A stretch of DNA of 64,000 nt from Coleofasciculaceae cyanobacterium (GTDB taxonomy: Bacteria > Cyanobacteriota > Cyanobacteriia > Cyanobacteriales > Xenococcaceae), in contig DATNPK010000096.1 in NCBI GenBank assembly GCA_036703275.1, positions 62,001 to 126,000 on the forward strand, in the 5' to 3' direction. Positions 10,250 to 19,343 of the stretch are shown here, one piece after another. The notes below the pieces were generated by a model. It had not been told where the DNA came from. It did not search any database and saw only the letters and a program-made list of their open reading frames with translations. The position numbers and the translations under genes were made by a program. Positions within the stretch are counted from its first letter, which is position 1. Each line of letters begins with the position of its first letter.

Positions 10250-10565
10250 TATTTTCTTGCCCTCTATATTTATTAGGTTAATAGATTAAAACATTCTTAA
10301 TAAGACTCATCATATCGTAAAGTAGGCACAATTCAAGACCTTACCCTGAATCAATTTGAACATTAATCAGAGTAATATTCTGAAGCCAATAGTTAGGTCT
10401 GATTGAAAATATTACGAAAATCTTACGGTGTTGCCTTATTAGCAATTAAACAGTAGATTTTTCAGCTATATTTCCAAAATATATAAATCTTAAACACAAG
10501 TTTAATTGGTTACCAGTCTTTCTTTTATACCTAAGTTAAAAAAATTCTTGTTATCATAGCCCGTA

Positions 10566-10728
10566 TTGTTTAGAGCAAGGGGAATATCTAGAATGCTTCA
10601 CGAAGTCACAGATTACTCCGCCGTAAAACGACGGAGCCTGCTGTGACCGTTAGTGAATCTAAGCTCTGTCTGTCTTAGTGCGCGCTCTTAAACGGGTTTA
10701 TGCAGTCATGAAGCCGCGCCGTTTTTTT
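10566..10728 (+). other. Structured region upstream of murC, possible RNA or leader
   Basis: Nested complementary arms surround a palindromic element: AGAGC (10572-10576) with GCTCT (10663-10667), TTCAC (10597-10601) with GTGAA (10653-10657), and GTCACAG (10605-10611) with CTGTGAC (10641-10647). After these, AAACGG can pair with CCGTTT (10719-10724) ahead of a run of seven T. The whole could be a short structured transcript ending at a terminator, or a murC leader. The core is a dispersed repeat, so part of the structure may be incidental. No known RNA family was recognised. Confidence 0.3.
10602..10651. repeat. Simple copy of a GTCACAG-ended palindromic element
   Basis: A 50-bp unit GAAGTCACAG...CTGTGACCGTT whose interior carries CTCCGCCG and CGACGGAG arms around TAAAA. 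The same ends and the same inner arms are found, in inverse orientation and expanded by extra inserts, at 24645-24835. Confidence 0.8.
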
Positions 10729-10811
10729 AGACAAAGTGCTGTTCACATCAAAACAAGGTAGTATTCTGTGACCCCTGGTCAAGATGTTTGTGCTATGCAG
10801 GAGACAAAAAA

Positions 10812-12290
10812 GTGGTAAAAGTAGATTTAAATGGTAGACCATTTCACTTTATCGGTATCGGCGGAATTGGGATGTCGGCTTTAGCCCAGATTATTGCTCA
10901 ACGACAACTACCAGTATCTGGTTCGGATTTGCATTCTAGCCATATTACTGAACGCTTAGAAGCATTGGGAGTCAGGATTTTTCGCGGACATGAAGCAAAT
11001 AATTTAGAATGCTCGATTCTATTCCCTAGTAGAGAGCCTAAAGCGTTGTCAGTAAAAGCAGGAGGACAATCGGACACTTTGGAAGAAGTTAAAACTTTGG
11101 GCAGTCAAGTTGATTTCCTGCCACAGGTTATTTGTTCTACCGCGATCGCGCCTACTAATCTGGAATACCAAACAGCAGTTAAACTTGGTTGTCCTATTTT
11201 CCATCGTTCAGATCTTTTAGCTGCCTTAATCGAACAGTATCAGGGAATAGCAGTATCAGGAACCCACGGTAAAACCACTACCAGCAGCCTAATTGGCTAT
11301 ATATTGCTCAAAAGCGATCTCGATCCCACAATCATTGTTGGTGGAGAAGTGGATGACTGGAATGGTAATGCCAGGAGTGGACAAGGAGAATATCTGGTAG
11401 CCGAAGCAGACGAATCTGATGGTTCTTTGGTTAAACATCATCCTAGCATCGGCGTAATCACTAACATTGAACTAGATCATCCAGATCGCTATCACGATAT
11501 TCAAGAAGTAATTAATATTTTCCAGACCTTTGCAGGGCAGTGTAATACTTTAATTGGCTGTATTGACGATCCGATTATCCGCGATGAGTTAGCATTAACT
11601 ATTAGTTACAGTCTCGATCCAGCTACAGGAGCAGACTATACTGCTAAAAATATTACTTATCATTCCCAAGGCAGTAACTCACAAATCTGGGAAAGAGGCG
11701 TGTGTTTAGGAAAATTACAGCTACCATTATTAGGAGAACATAACCTAAGTAATGCCATGGCTGCGATCGCTGTTGGACGACAGATAGGTTTAGAATTTGC
11801 AACTATTGCTCAGGCTTTAGCCACCTTTGGCGGGACAAAAAGACGATTTGAGCATCGAGGAGAAGCCAATGGAATTACCTTTATCGATGACTATGCTCAT
11901 CATCCCAGCGAGATTAATGTGACTTTGGCTGCTGCCAGATTAAGTGTAGATGGTAATGATTCTCTAAAAAGAGTGGTAGCAATTTTTCAACCCCATCGCT
12001 ATAGTCGCACCAAAACTTTTTTGCAGGAATTTGCTAATGCTTTAAACAATGCAGACGTAGTAGTGATTACCGACATTTATAGTGCAGGAGAAACCAATAC
12101 ATTTAATCTTAGTGGCGCAGATTTAGTTCAGGCGATCGCGCTTAAGCATCATCACGTTTACTATCATGCTGACGTAAATTCTCTTGCCGATTTTATCAAG
12201 CAAGAAATATTGCAGCCAGGAGATCTAGCTCTGTTTCTGGGTGCAGGTAATCTCAATCAAGCCATCCCTAAAACTATCTCATTATATTAA
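10812..12290 (+). CDS. murC: UDP-N-acetylmuramate--L-alanine ligase
   Basis: Cytoplasmic Mur ligase that adds L-Ala to UDP-MurNAc in peptidoglycan synthesis. The N-terminal nucleotide-binding part starts FHFIGIGGIGMSALAQ; the ATP-binding loop is SGTHGKTTTSSL; the central domain has EADESDGS and HHP; the C-terminal domain carries FIDDYAHHPSEI and FQPHRYSRT. I chose the GTG at 10812 because AGGAGA lies 7 bases upstream; an in-frame TTG at 10788 would add 8 residues. The product is about 492 residues. A loop of roughly 30 residues before LPQVICSTAI seems longer than usual. murB follows on the same strand, so the two may be co-transcribed. Confidence 0.95.
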   Translation: MVKVDLNGRPFHFIGIGGIGMSALAQIIAQRQLPVSGSDLHSSHITERLEALGVRIFRGHEANNLECSILFPSREPKALSVKAGGQSDTLEEVKTLGSQVDFLPQVICSTAIAPTNLEYQTAVKLGCPIFHRSDLLAALIEQYQGIAVSGTHGKTTTSSLIGYILLKSDLDPTIIVGGEVDDWNGNARSGQGEYLVAEADESDGSLVKHHPSIGVITNIELDHPDRYHDIQEVINIFQTFAGQCNTLIGCIDDPIIRDELALTISYSLDPATGADYTAKNITYHSQGSNSQIWERGVCLGKLQLPLLGEHNLSNAMAAIAVGRQIGLEFATIAQALATFGGTKRRFEHRGEANGITFIDDYAHHPSEINVTLAAARLSVDGNDSLKRVVAIFQPHRYSRTKTFLQEFANALNNADVVVITDIYSAGETNTFNLSGADLVQAIALKHHHVYYHADVNSLADFIKQEILQPGDLALFLGAGNLNQAIPKTISLY

Positions 12291-12452
12291 TTGGGATTAA
12301 TTATTTAATCAGCTATTAGTAATTTTTTGAGTCTCAATCGGGAAATATTTAAATCAAAGTCAAAAGCGTTAAAAAACTCGCCAAAATGCGTTCGAGAAGA
12401 TATCATCAACCAACCTGAATCAATAATTGTTAACGGCTCAATTATTAATTAA

Positions 12453-13346
12453 ATGAATAGCGATAATAGCGATAATTTAATCCAGACTGGTGTATCTTTA
12501 GCGAGCCAAACCTCTTATAAAGTTGGTGGTGCTGCTCAATGGTATGCTGCACCAAGAAACTGGGATGAACTCGAAGCAAGTTTTGCCTGGTATCAAAAAC
12601 AAGATGTTCCTCTAACCTTGCTGGGTGCTGGTTCAAATTTATTAATTAGCGATCGCGGTTTGCCTGGATTGGTGCTTTCGACGCGATATTTTCGTAGTTA
12701 TGAATTCAATCCTGAGACAGGTATTTTAGTGGCTGATGCGGGGGAGGCGATCGCTAAACTGGCTTGGAAAGCTGCTAAACGAGGCTTGAAGGGACTGGAA
12801 TGGGCAGTAGGTATACCTGGTACGGTTGGCGGTGGCGTGGTGATGAATGCGGGCGCGCATAGCTCCTGCATGGCAGATATTTTGGTCAGCGTTACTGTTT
12901 TATCGACCGATGGTACAGTTTCTCAATTAAAGCCTGAAGATTTAGCCTATAGCTATCGTACATCCAATTTACAGGGAGGCGATCGCATGGTAGTCAGAGC
13001 TACAATGCAGCTTGAGCCTGGCTATACCAAAGCTGAAATTATGGAACTTGCCAATCAAAATTGGACGCAGCGCAAGACGACTCAACCTTATCATCTTCCC
13101 AGTTGTGGTAGTGTTTTCCGCAATCCGCAACCCCAGGCAGCAGCCACGTTAATCGAACAGTTGGGTTTAAAAGGACACAGGATAGGCGATGCTGAAATAG
13201 CTCATCGTCACGCTAACTTTATTCTTAACTGCGGTACGGCTACCGCCAAAGATATATTTGAATTAATTCGCTATGCTCAAGAAAAAGTAGAATATCATTG
13301 GTCAGTATCTCTAGAGCCAGAAGTTAAGCTGCTCGGAGAATTCTAA
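12453..13346 (+). CDS. murB: UDP-N-acetylenolpyruvoylglucosamine reductase
   Basis: FAD-dependent enzyme that reduces the enolpyruvyl group to give UDP-MurNAc, the substrate of MurC. The 297-residue protein shows the FAD-binding pieces TSYKVGGAAQW and LGAGSNLLISDRGL, the phosphate-binding GIPGTVGGGVVMNAGAH, the YRTS segment, the catalytic Ser in PSCGSVFRNP and the final Glu in LEPEVKLLG. Its place 160 bases after murC on the same strand fits a mur cluster, although the gap leaves room for its own promoter. Confidence 0.95.
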   Translation: MNSDNSDNLIQTGVSLASQTSYKVGGAAQWYAAPRNWDELEASFAWYQKQDVPLTLLGAGSNLLISDRGLPGLVLSTRYFRSYEFNPETGILVADAGEAIAKLAWKAAKRGLKGLEWAVGIPGTVGGGVVMNAGAHSSCMADILVSVTVLSTDGTVSQLKPEDLAYSYRTSNLQGGDRMVVRATMQLEPGYTKAEIMELANQNWTQRKTTQPYHLPSCGSVFRNPQPQAAATLIEQLGLKGHRIGDAEIAHRHANFILNCGTATAKDIFELIRYAQEKVEYHWSVSLEPEVKLLGEF

Positions 13347-13421
13347 ATAACCGCTCTCTAGGTTATGCTAATTATTCTCATGGATTTCGCAATCACTAAT
13401 CACAAAACTAACTAAACAGAT

Positions 13422-13760
13422 ATGGCAGGAAGAGGATTTGGTCCACTAGGTAAAATGAAAGAGCTTGCTGATGCTTTTAAAAAAGCTCAGGAAGTACAGG
13501 CAGGAGCGCAACAACTCCAAAATGAATTGGAGCAGATGGAAATTGAAGGAACTAGCGAAGACGGATTAGTAAAAGTAGTCATGAGTGGCAACCAAGAACC
13601 CCGTCGTGTAGAAATTTCACCCGATGCAATGTCTCAAGGAGCAGAAGCTCTTTCTGCATCTGTCTCAGCAGCAATGCAGTCTGCTTATGAGCAGTCTACA
13701 GACTTGATGCGTGGCCGCATGGAAGAACTTACCAGTGGTTTGAATCTTCCTGGAATGTAG
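13422..13760 (+). CDS. YbaB/EbfC family nucleoid-associated protein
   Basis: A 112-residue member of the YbaB/EbfC DNA-binding family. It starts with a Gly-rich segment [20 protein letters not shown], continues with a coiled-coil-like Gln/Glu helix, then the family core [19 protein letters not shown] and a C-terminal helix with [11 protein letters not shown]. Family members bind DNA as dimers. It follows murB by 75 bases and is ended by a terminator. Confidence 0.9.
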   Translation: MAGRGFGPLGKMKELADAFKKAQEVQAGAQQLQNELEQMEIEGTSEDGLVKVVMSGNQEPRRVEISPDAMSQGAEALSASVSAAMQSAYEQSTDLMRGRMEELTSGLNLPGM

Positions 13761-13809
13761 GTTTTAGTAATCGCTCCGCTCAAGCAGAATAATATTAATA
13801 GTTAGCAAT

Positions 13810-13839
13810 GGGGGTTTTTATTAATACCCCTATTTTTTT
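13810..13839 (+). terminator. Rho-independent terminator after ybaB
   Basis: A GGGG/CCCC stem with a T-rich loop is followed by TATTTTTTT, about 50 bases after the ybaB stop. It probably closes the murC-murB-ybaB group. Confidence 0.75.
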
Positions 13840-14092
13840 AGGGCAATTTCATTAGCTTTAGAGGCGATTTGCCCCTAGATTCTATTGCGGGCGTTGTATT
13901 AAAGCGGTTGAATCGCAGTTTGTTCTGTAACCTGTTCGGCTCTAATAGTTCAAGTGCAAAGATTTATACTGAATAAATAGTAATCAATAATGATTGGGTG
14001 AAGAAAATCGCGTCATGATACTAAATCCGATTGATAAAGTACTCTTGACTTAAAGTAGCTATAACTCTTCTGATGTTAACCCCTTGTGCGAC

Positions 14093-14310
14093 TTCTGACT
14101 TTATGCCCGTGCATGATTTGCGAAGCGGCTTGCCCTAAAGGACTAACTTCGTGTCGCACTTATCGCATTGAGTGTACCCGATATCGGCTGACTTGTTGAT
14201 GCAGTCGCTGCGCGGGCGAATAGCCCGCCAGTCGTCGAAGACGACGATCTGAGGCTTCGCCTCTGCGGGGAAACCCCCAAGACCGCGCTGCATCGCTTCT
14301 GACTTACCTA
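14093..14310. repeat. Mosaic of tiny palindromes, copy 1
   Basis: A non-coding stretch containing a chain of short hairpins: GCGGGC/GCCCGC (14212-14228), GTCGTC-gaa-GACGAC (14231-14245), GAGGC-ttc-GCCTC (14251-14263) and GGGG-aaa-CCCC (14267-14277). Bases 14226-14287 recur exactly, inverted, at 24663-24724. The motif TATGCCCGTGCATGATT (14102-14118) recurs inverted at 56906-56922. A CCCTAAAGGAC motif near 14132 is also shared with the other copies. No protein is encoded. Confidence 0.9.
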
Positions 14311-14343
14311 ACCTTAAAGTGTTCTATCCAAACAAGATTTAGT

Positions 14344-14970
14344 ATGACTCAAGCTTTACTCAAATTAGTAGAATTTGAAGAATTTTTAGCTTGGAAACCA
14401 GAAAGTAGAAGTTATGAACTTCATGAAAGGTTAGTAGTAGAGATGCAGCAGACAGGAAAGCATGAAGAAATTGCTCGTCTTCTGGCTACTGAATTTGTTT
14501 TAGAGTACAAAAGATTGAACTTGCCCTACTTTATACCTAAAACTCCTTTGATCAAACCTACAGGTAAGCAATCTGGCTATTCTTCTGACATTCTAGTTTT
14601 AAATCGTTCAGTTTTAAGCCAAGAAGAATTGTGGTCAAAATATTCTCTGCAACTAGCAGAATCTATTCCTTTGATTGTTGAAGTAGTCCTAAAGGATACC
14701 GCTTCGCATATTAGTACCAACTAGCGCGATGATTATTTAACTAAACTAAGAGATTACGAAGAAATTGGTATCCAAGAATATTGGATTATCGATTATCTAG
14801 CTTTGGGCGGTAGACGTTATATTGGTAATCCTAAACAGCCTACTATTTCTATTTATCAATTAGTTGATCGAGAATATCAGGTTAGTCAATTTAGAAATAG
14901 CGATCGCATTTCCTCTATATTTTCCGAACTAAACCTGACTCTACAACAAATTTTCCCAGCATCAGATTAA
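14344..14970 (+). pseudogene. Uma2-family (DUF820) nuclease gene, interrupted
   Basis: Reading frame 1 from 14344 encodes a Uma2-family protein of the restriction-endonuclease-like fold: LKLVEFEEFLAWKPESRSYE at the start, IPKTPLIKPTGKQSGYSSDI in the middle and PLIVEVV. A 24-base insert (14689-14712) adds LKDTASHI, and a TAG at 14722 stands where relatives have Trp in STNWRDD. The same frame then stays open to TAA at 14970, reading DDYLTKLRDYEEIGIQEYWI and YLALGGRRYIGNP. A single G-to-A change plus the short insert would account for the damage. Confidence 0.85.
14689..14712 (+). repeat. 24-bp dispersed micro-repeat inside the Uma2 gene
   Basis: The insert CTAAAGGATACCGCTTCGCA plus TATT keeps the reading frame and resembles the sequence at 56831-56854 (CCTAAAGGATAAGCTTCGCA) and the CCTAAAGG pieces near 14132 and 24779. 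Very small dispersed repeats of 21-27 bases have been described in cyanobacteria; this fits that size class. Confidence 0.65.
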
Positions 14971-14987
14971 TTAATTTTATTTTTGGC

Positions 14988-15503
14988 TTAATCTCGACAA
15001 CCTAAACTATATCTAGTTTCTACTCCCGTAGTAGGGTTTATGCCTTCAGCTCTTTTGCACATTTGAAAAATTTGATAACGATCTAAAATAGCACCCGTAA
15101 AGTCAGCATTCGTGATCGTCGCTCCTGCAAAATTAGTGCTGGTGGCAACAGCATTCTGAAAAATCGCGTTAGTTAAATCGGAGTCTTCAAAAGATACTCG
15201 ATCCATCAATGACCTAGTAAAGTTAGCGTCTTTAAGGTTAGTTTGAACAAAAATTCCCTTAGTCAAAATCGAATTACTAACGTCAGATCCTTCAAAATTT
15301 GCCCCTCTAGCATCCGCAGCAGCAAATACACCGCCGACTAAATTCTTATGAGAAAAATCTTGTCTGCGTATTTCGCTGTAGGTATAGTTAACTGCGCTGT
15401 CTTGGGCAATGGCGGGTGTAGCATCTAATAAAATCCAAGCTATAGCGATCGCTATAATTAATAATAAGCTGAGCAAACGCTGTTTAAGTTGAGACAAGAA
15501 CAT
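14988..15503 (-). CDS. Secreted or lumenal pentapeptide-repeat protein
   Basis: A 171-residue protein with a signal peptide (hydrophobic residues about 10-30 ending ATPAIAQ) followed by A(D/N)LxX-type pentapeptide repeats such as ADARGANFEGSDVSNSIL and NLKDANFTRSLMDRV, which fold into a right-handed beta-helix. The C-terminus has two Cys (in CKRAEGINP and SLGCRD) that may form a disulfide. Related thylakoid-lumen pentapeptide proteins exist in cyanobacteria and plants; the function is unknown. It ends 28 bases before the next minus-strand gene's coordinates begin, so the two may share a transcript with the LCP gene first. Confidence 0.85.
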   Translation of the reverse strand: MFLSQLKQRLLSLLLIIAIAIAWILLDATPAIAQDSAVNYTYSEIRRQDFSHKNLVGGVFAAADARGANFEGSDVSNSILTKGIFVQTNLKDANFTRSLMDRVSFEDSDLTNAIFQNAVATSTNFAGATITNADFTGAILDRYQIFQMCKRAEGINPTTGVETRYSLGCRD

Positions 15504-15530
15504 AAAAAAAATGTATTGTAAGTTTTACTG

Positions 15531-16883
15531 TCAGTTGAATGAACGATAGTTGGTTGGTAAATAAAGCGCATCTTTACCAATTTGAAGAGTTAATTCTCTT
15601 GGTCGCAAATCAGATTTTGTCTCTAAATTACCAAATCCTAAAATCTCTTGCAGATAGTGAGCTGGTTTTACCTGGCTACGATGAGCCACAATTCTAGTCT
15701 TATTTAATTTTAGCGGGATGTGTTCGACTAGATAAACATCTCGAAAATTTCGATGTCTTAAGTAGGCTATAACCTGCATTGCTAATTGAGGATTATTAGT
15801 CGTATTTTGTACCGCGACTGGATTATCTTGAAGATGACTTTTGGCGGCAAAAATATTTGAATGAGAAAATTTAGCCTTTTGCTGGGTTGAGGGGAATTTA
15901 TCGAGTTGATGACTATCGGCTATCGTTTTGCCAGGGGTATATCCTGGTAACAAATTGACGCTAATGCTATCAGCCTCTAGCTCTTCAACAAAATTTGCCA
16001 AAGAGATTATTTCTGGCACAGATATATTAGTATCCAAATTAGACTCGGCTTCAACTATTGCCGTTTTAAAGCTTGCCATATAATTCGGAATATTGAGATG
16101 TTGACGAATAGCCTCGAAGGTATTACTTTGTCTGACAATCTGTTCCAAATTATCTGAACAGTCTCTAATTCTGGGATCGCAATCTTGAAAAGTTATTTTG
16201 CCACTAGCAATCAATTGCCGAAAAGTTTCTGGAGTAGCGCGTATATAGCGATCGATAGTTAAGTCATTCATCAACTGACTAACTACTTTAGACAATAAAT
16301 TAGTACCACCTAGTTCATAAGCAAGCGCGATCGTTCCTGCGCCAAATCCAGGAATTTCGGTGCTACTGTCGAGAGGAAGATTAATTACCTGTGCTAACTC
16401 AAGCTGAGGCTCAAACCTGAGTAACAAAATAGTTTTGCTGTTACCAATAAAAGTATCAGGAAACTCAATCATTTCATTAGTATCAAATGTATCTTCAATT
16501 AATAAAACATTAATCGGGCGGTTGAGAATTGGTCGATCTATTGCTGATTCGGGGGCAGAATTTGCCTCGATTTTTTGAGCAATAGTCCGTTCAATTGCGT
16601 CAATTTTGGTCAGAGCAGCTCCACACAAAGCCGAAGAGACTGCCGTCAAACTGATTATTCCTCCCCAAAAAAGACCACGACTAAAGTGTGACCAAGATTC
16701 ATGCTGTGACCAAAACCACCAAGGCTGATGCAATAGCTTTAATTCGTTAGTAGCAGGTGTCTGCTCGACAGTTTTTACTTTTAACAAATCAGTTGGCTTA
16801 AGCTGATTTTCAGCTCTGGTCATGGCGTTATTTTCAAATTGCCATGAAGGTTTGTCTCGATTGCGCGATCGCTCATGATTCAT
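15531..16883 (-). CDS. LytR-CpsA-Psr (LCP)-like protein with LytR_C domain
   Basis: A 450-residue membrane-anchored protein: cytoplasmic tail (1-68), one membrane helix (about 70-91), an LCP-like domain (about 122-290) and a C-terminal LytR_C-like domain (about 365-440). LCP enzymes transfer glycopolymers to the cell wall. The fold markers NVLLIEDT, GAGTIALAYELGGTNLL and DRYIRATPETF are present. However, the usual IPRDT is NLPLDSS (Leu171 for the conserved Arg) and the usual SDT is SKT (Lys150 for Asp). These substitutions make normal transferase activity doubtful. The pentapeptide gene follows directly on the same strand. Confidence 0.75.
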   Translation of the reverse strand: MNHERSRNRDKPSWQFENNAMTRAENQLKPTDLLKVKTVEQTPATNELKLLHQPWWFWSQHESWSHFSRGLFWGGIISLTAVSSALCGAALTKIDAIERTIAQKIEANSAPESAIDRPILNRPINVLLIEDTFDTNEMIEFPDTFIGNSKTILLLRFEPQLELAQVINLPLDSSTEIPGFGAGTIALAYELGGTNLLSKVVSQLMNDLTIDRYIRATPETFRQLIASGKITFQDCDPRIRDCSDNLEQIVRQSNTFEAIRQHLNIPNYMASFKTAIVEAESNLDTNISVPEIISLANFVEELEADSISVNLLPGYTPGKTIADSHQLDKFPSTQQKAKFSHSNIFAAKSHLQDNPVAVQNTTNNPQLAMQVIAYLRHRNFRDVYLVEHIPLKLNKTRIVAHRSQVKPAHYLQEILGFGNLETKSDLRPRELTLQIGKDALYLPTNYRSFN

Positions 16884-17258
16884 ACAAATTATCTTTATTG
16901 TTTATGCTATGAGTTTTAATTCAAGATTAGTTAATACGTATCTTCGGTTTGATGATGCTCAAATTTAAATTTTTATAAATAGAAAAAAAGCCAGACAAAA
17001 AGGGTATTCTAACTTCAAAGAAATATACTTAAGTAAACCTAAGCTCTATGCTTCGGCTTTATGTTATGTCTTTAAACTCTTGACTATTGGTAAAAACGAC
17101 GGGTTATTTTAGAGTGGACAAATTCGTCAGTTATATAGTATCACCGTAAACTGTGACCATTGCTCAAGCAAAATTGATTGACCAACACAGTTTCTGAGAA
17201 ATTTTAATAAATTAGTCGGCCGATATCATCTTTAATGTCCTGCACAATGGAAAAGTAA
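16884..17258. other. Divergent intergenic region, no gene seen
   Basis: An AT-rich stretch of 375 bases between two divergently transcribed genes. It should hold promoters for both. I found no convincing ORF, repeat or RNA structure. Confidence 0.5.
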
Positions 17259-18329
17259 ATGGAAACTAAATTAATCCCAATTATTCTCGCTGGCGGTAAA
17301 GGTGAGCGTTTTTGGCCAGTAAGCCGTCTGAAAAGACCTAAGCAATTTTTGTGCCTGGATGGTAGTGGAAAAAGTTTATTACAATCTACGGCCAATCGCC
17401 TACTAAATTTAGCAGGAGGCTGGAATAATCTTTGGGTGATTACTTCAGAAATTATTGCTGATGGAGTTAAAGAACAGCTACCAAATCTACCTGAGTCTAA
17501 TATTTTAGTTGAACCCCAAGGAAAAGATACTGGACCTGCGGTAGCATGGGCAACTTTAGAGGTAGCAAAAAAATATGGCAATGATGCCATTGTGGGATTT
17601 TTCCCCGCCGATCATTGGATCGGCGATACAGTAGCTTATGAAAAAACTCTCCAAGCAGCAGTGCAACAAGCAGTTTCCGAACCATCGATCGTCACTTTAG
17701 GTATTACTCCAGATCAACCTGCCACAGGCTATGGCTATATTGAGCAGGGTGCTAAAAAAGGCGACTTTAATCATTTGCCTGTGTATCGTGTGACTCGCTT
17801 TACCGAAAAACCAGATGAAACTACCGCTCAATCTTTTATTGATACAGGTAAATTTAGCTGGAATAGTGGGATGTTTATCTTTAGAGCTGGAGTGGTACTG
17901 GACGAATTAGCCAAATACGCGCCTAAGCTGCTACAAGCTTTAGCCTTAAAAGGTCGTGATGCCTATGCCGAATTGGAGAAAGAAAGCATCGATTACGCGC
18001 TGATGGAAAAAACTCAGCTAGCCTGTGTTTTACCTGCTAACTTTGGCTGGGACGATCTAGGTGATTGGAATGGGGTCGAACGATTGCTCAAAGGCGATCG
18101 AGATAATGTGGAATTAGGTACTCACATTAGCCAAAATACTCAAGATACAATTATTTACGCTGGTGACCACAATGAAGTGATTGTCACTATTGGTTTGAAA
18201 GACGTTGTGATCGTTCGTGATGGCAATGTAACTTTGGTGGTCGATAAAAACCATACTCAAGACATTAAACAAGTCGTTAAGTCTCTGCAAAATGAACCAA
18301 AGTATAAGCATCTTAAGCATCTATTATAG
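17259..18329 (+). CDS. manC: Mannose-1-phosphate guanylyltransferase
   Basis: Makes GDP-mannose from mannose 1-phosphate and GTP for surface polysaccharides. The 356-residue protein opens with the nucleotidyltransferase signature LAGGKGERFWPVSR followed by RPKQFLCL, has the metal-site motif FFPADHWI (near residue 115), FTEKPDE for the sugar-binding side and WNSGMFIF. It lacks the C-terminal phosphomannose isomerase domain found in bifunctional ManC/AlgA proteins. It may be followed in the same transcript by the ABC permease 70 bases downstream. Confidence 0.9.
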   Translation: METKLIPIILAGGKGERFWPVSRLKRPKQFLCLDGSGKSLLQSTANRLLNLAGGWNNLWVITSEIIADGVKEQLPNLPESNILVEPQGKDTGPAVAWATLEVAKKYGNDAIVGFFPADHWIGDTVAYEKTLQAAVQQAVSEPSIVTLGITPDQPATGYGYIEQGAKKGDFNHLPVYRVTRFTEKPDETTAQSFIDTGKFSWNSGMFIFRAGVVLDELAKYAPKLLQALALKGRDAYAELEKESIDYALMEKTQLACVLPANFGWDDLGDWNGVERLLKGDRDNVELGTHISQNTQDTIIYAGDHNEVIVTIGLKDVVIVRDGNVTLVVDKNHTQDIKQVVKSLQNEPKYKHLKHLL

Positions 18330-18400
18330 AGTTAGAAACTTATAAGATAAATAACAAGTTAAGACTAGGAACGGCTTAAAGGAGAAAGGGAAAAGCTTCT

Positions 18401-19186
18401 ATGTTAAATCTAAGAAAGGCAAGAACTATTCTTATGTCTCATTATGCTCATATGCTGGAGTATCGAGCCGAGATTTTTCTTTGGGCATTATCTAACTCCC
18501 TGCCAATTATCTTGATGGGGGTATGGATACAAGCATCTGAAGATGGTAATTTTGATTTTACTCCTCAAGAGTTTGCACGCTACTTTTTCAGCGTATTTTT
18601 GGTGCGCCAACTTACGACTATTTGGGTCATTTGGGAATTTGAGCGAGAAATACTTGAAGGCAAACTATCGCTGCGTCTCTTACAACCCCTTGACCCTGTT
18701 TGGCATCATGTCGCTAGGCACGTGGCAGAAAAAATGACTCGCATACCTTTGATAGCTATTTTTTGCGGTTTATTTGTTATTCTCTATCCTGATGCTGCTT
18801 GGATTCCGCAGCTAAAAAATATCTTCTTAGGGTTAGTTGCGATCGCCTTGGCTTTTATTCTGCGTTTCGCGATTCAATATACCTTTGCGATGCTGGCTTT
18901 TTGGACAGAGAGAGCCAGCGCGATTCAGCAATTTTGGTTTCTATTTTATCTTTTTCTTTCAGGCTCGATCGCACCATTAGAGGTCTTTCCTGATACCGTT
19001 AGGCGAATCGTCGAATGGACACCTTTTCCCTACATGATGCACTTTCCTGCCGTTTTGTTAATGGGACTACCTGTCGACTTTGGCAGCAGTGTTCTAATCA
19101 TGATTGGCTGGACAACAGCATTTATTGTGCTTAACCGCTGGCTTTGGCGCCAAGGTTTAAAGCAATATTCGGGCATGGGGGCATAA
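18401..19186 (+). CDS. ABC-2 type transporter permease (DUF990-like)
   Basis: A 261-residue membrane protein with about six membrane helices. The N-terminal MLNLRKARTILMSHYAHMLE followed by YRAEIFLWAL is typical of the ABC-2 family permeases that occur in pairs with a second permease and an ATPase. Neither partner is in the window, so the subunits must be encoded elsewhere. The substrate is unknown. An AGGAGAAAGGG ribosome site lies before the ATG (18380-18390 area). Confidence 0.85.
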   Translation: MLNLRKARTILMSHYAHMLEYRAEIFLWALSNSLPIILMGVWIQASEDGNFDFTPQEFARYFFSVFLVRQLTTIWVIWEFEREILEGKLSLRLLQPLDPVWHHVARHVAEKMTRIPLIAIFCGLFVILYPDAAWIPQLKNIFLGLVAIALAFILRFAIQYTFAMLAFWTERASAIQQFWFLFYLFLSGSIAPLEVFPDTVRRIVEWTPFPYMMHFPAVLLMGLPVDFGSSVLIMIGWTTAFIVLNRWLWRQGLKQYSGMGA

Positions 19187-19241
19187 TTTACGCTGTTTTT
19201 GATTAAAAAGACATATATTTCCGGCTTTATCGTCAAAAATC

Positions 19242-19319
19242 AAGAGTATTTTACTGCCTAATACTCTTATTAACGAGGAGCAAAGAACTAAGCCTAATCT
19301 ACAGCTTTTCTTGCTCCTC
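19242..19319. terminator. Two hairpins between convergent genes
   Basis: AAGAGTATT (19242-19250) pairs with AATACTCTT (19260-19268), and GAGGAGCAA (19275-19283) pairs with TTGCTCCTC (19311-19319). Lying between two convergent genes they probably act as a bidirectional stop, although neither is followed by a long T run. Confidence 0.5.
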
Positions 19320-19343
19320 ATGAATTAATCTCTAATCACTTAC

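Noticed and set aside
10566-10728. 6S RNA or another known RNA family
   Set aside because: The rod-like shape is suggestive, but the core is a dispersed repeat and no conserved family motif was found.
10812-12290. Repeat insertion in murC explaining the longer loop before LPQVICSTAI
   Set aside because: No palindrome or similarity to the window's repeats was seen in that stretch.
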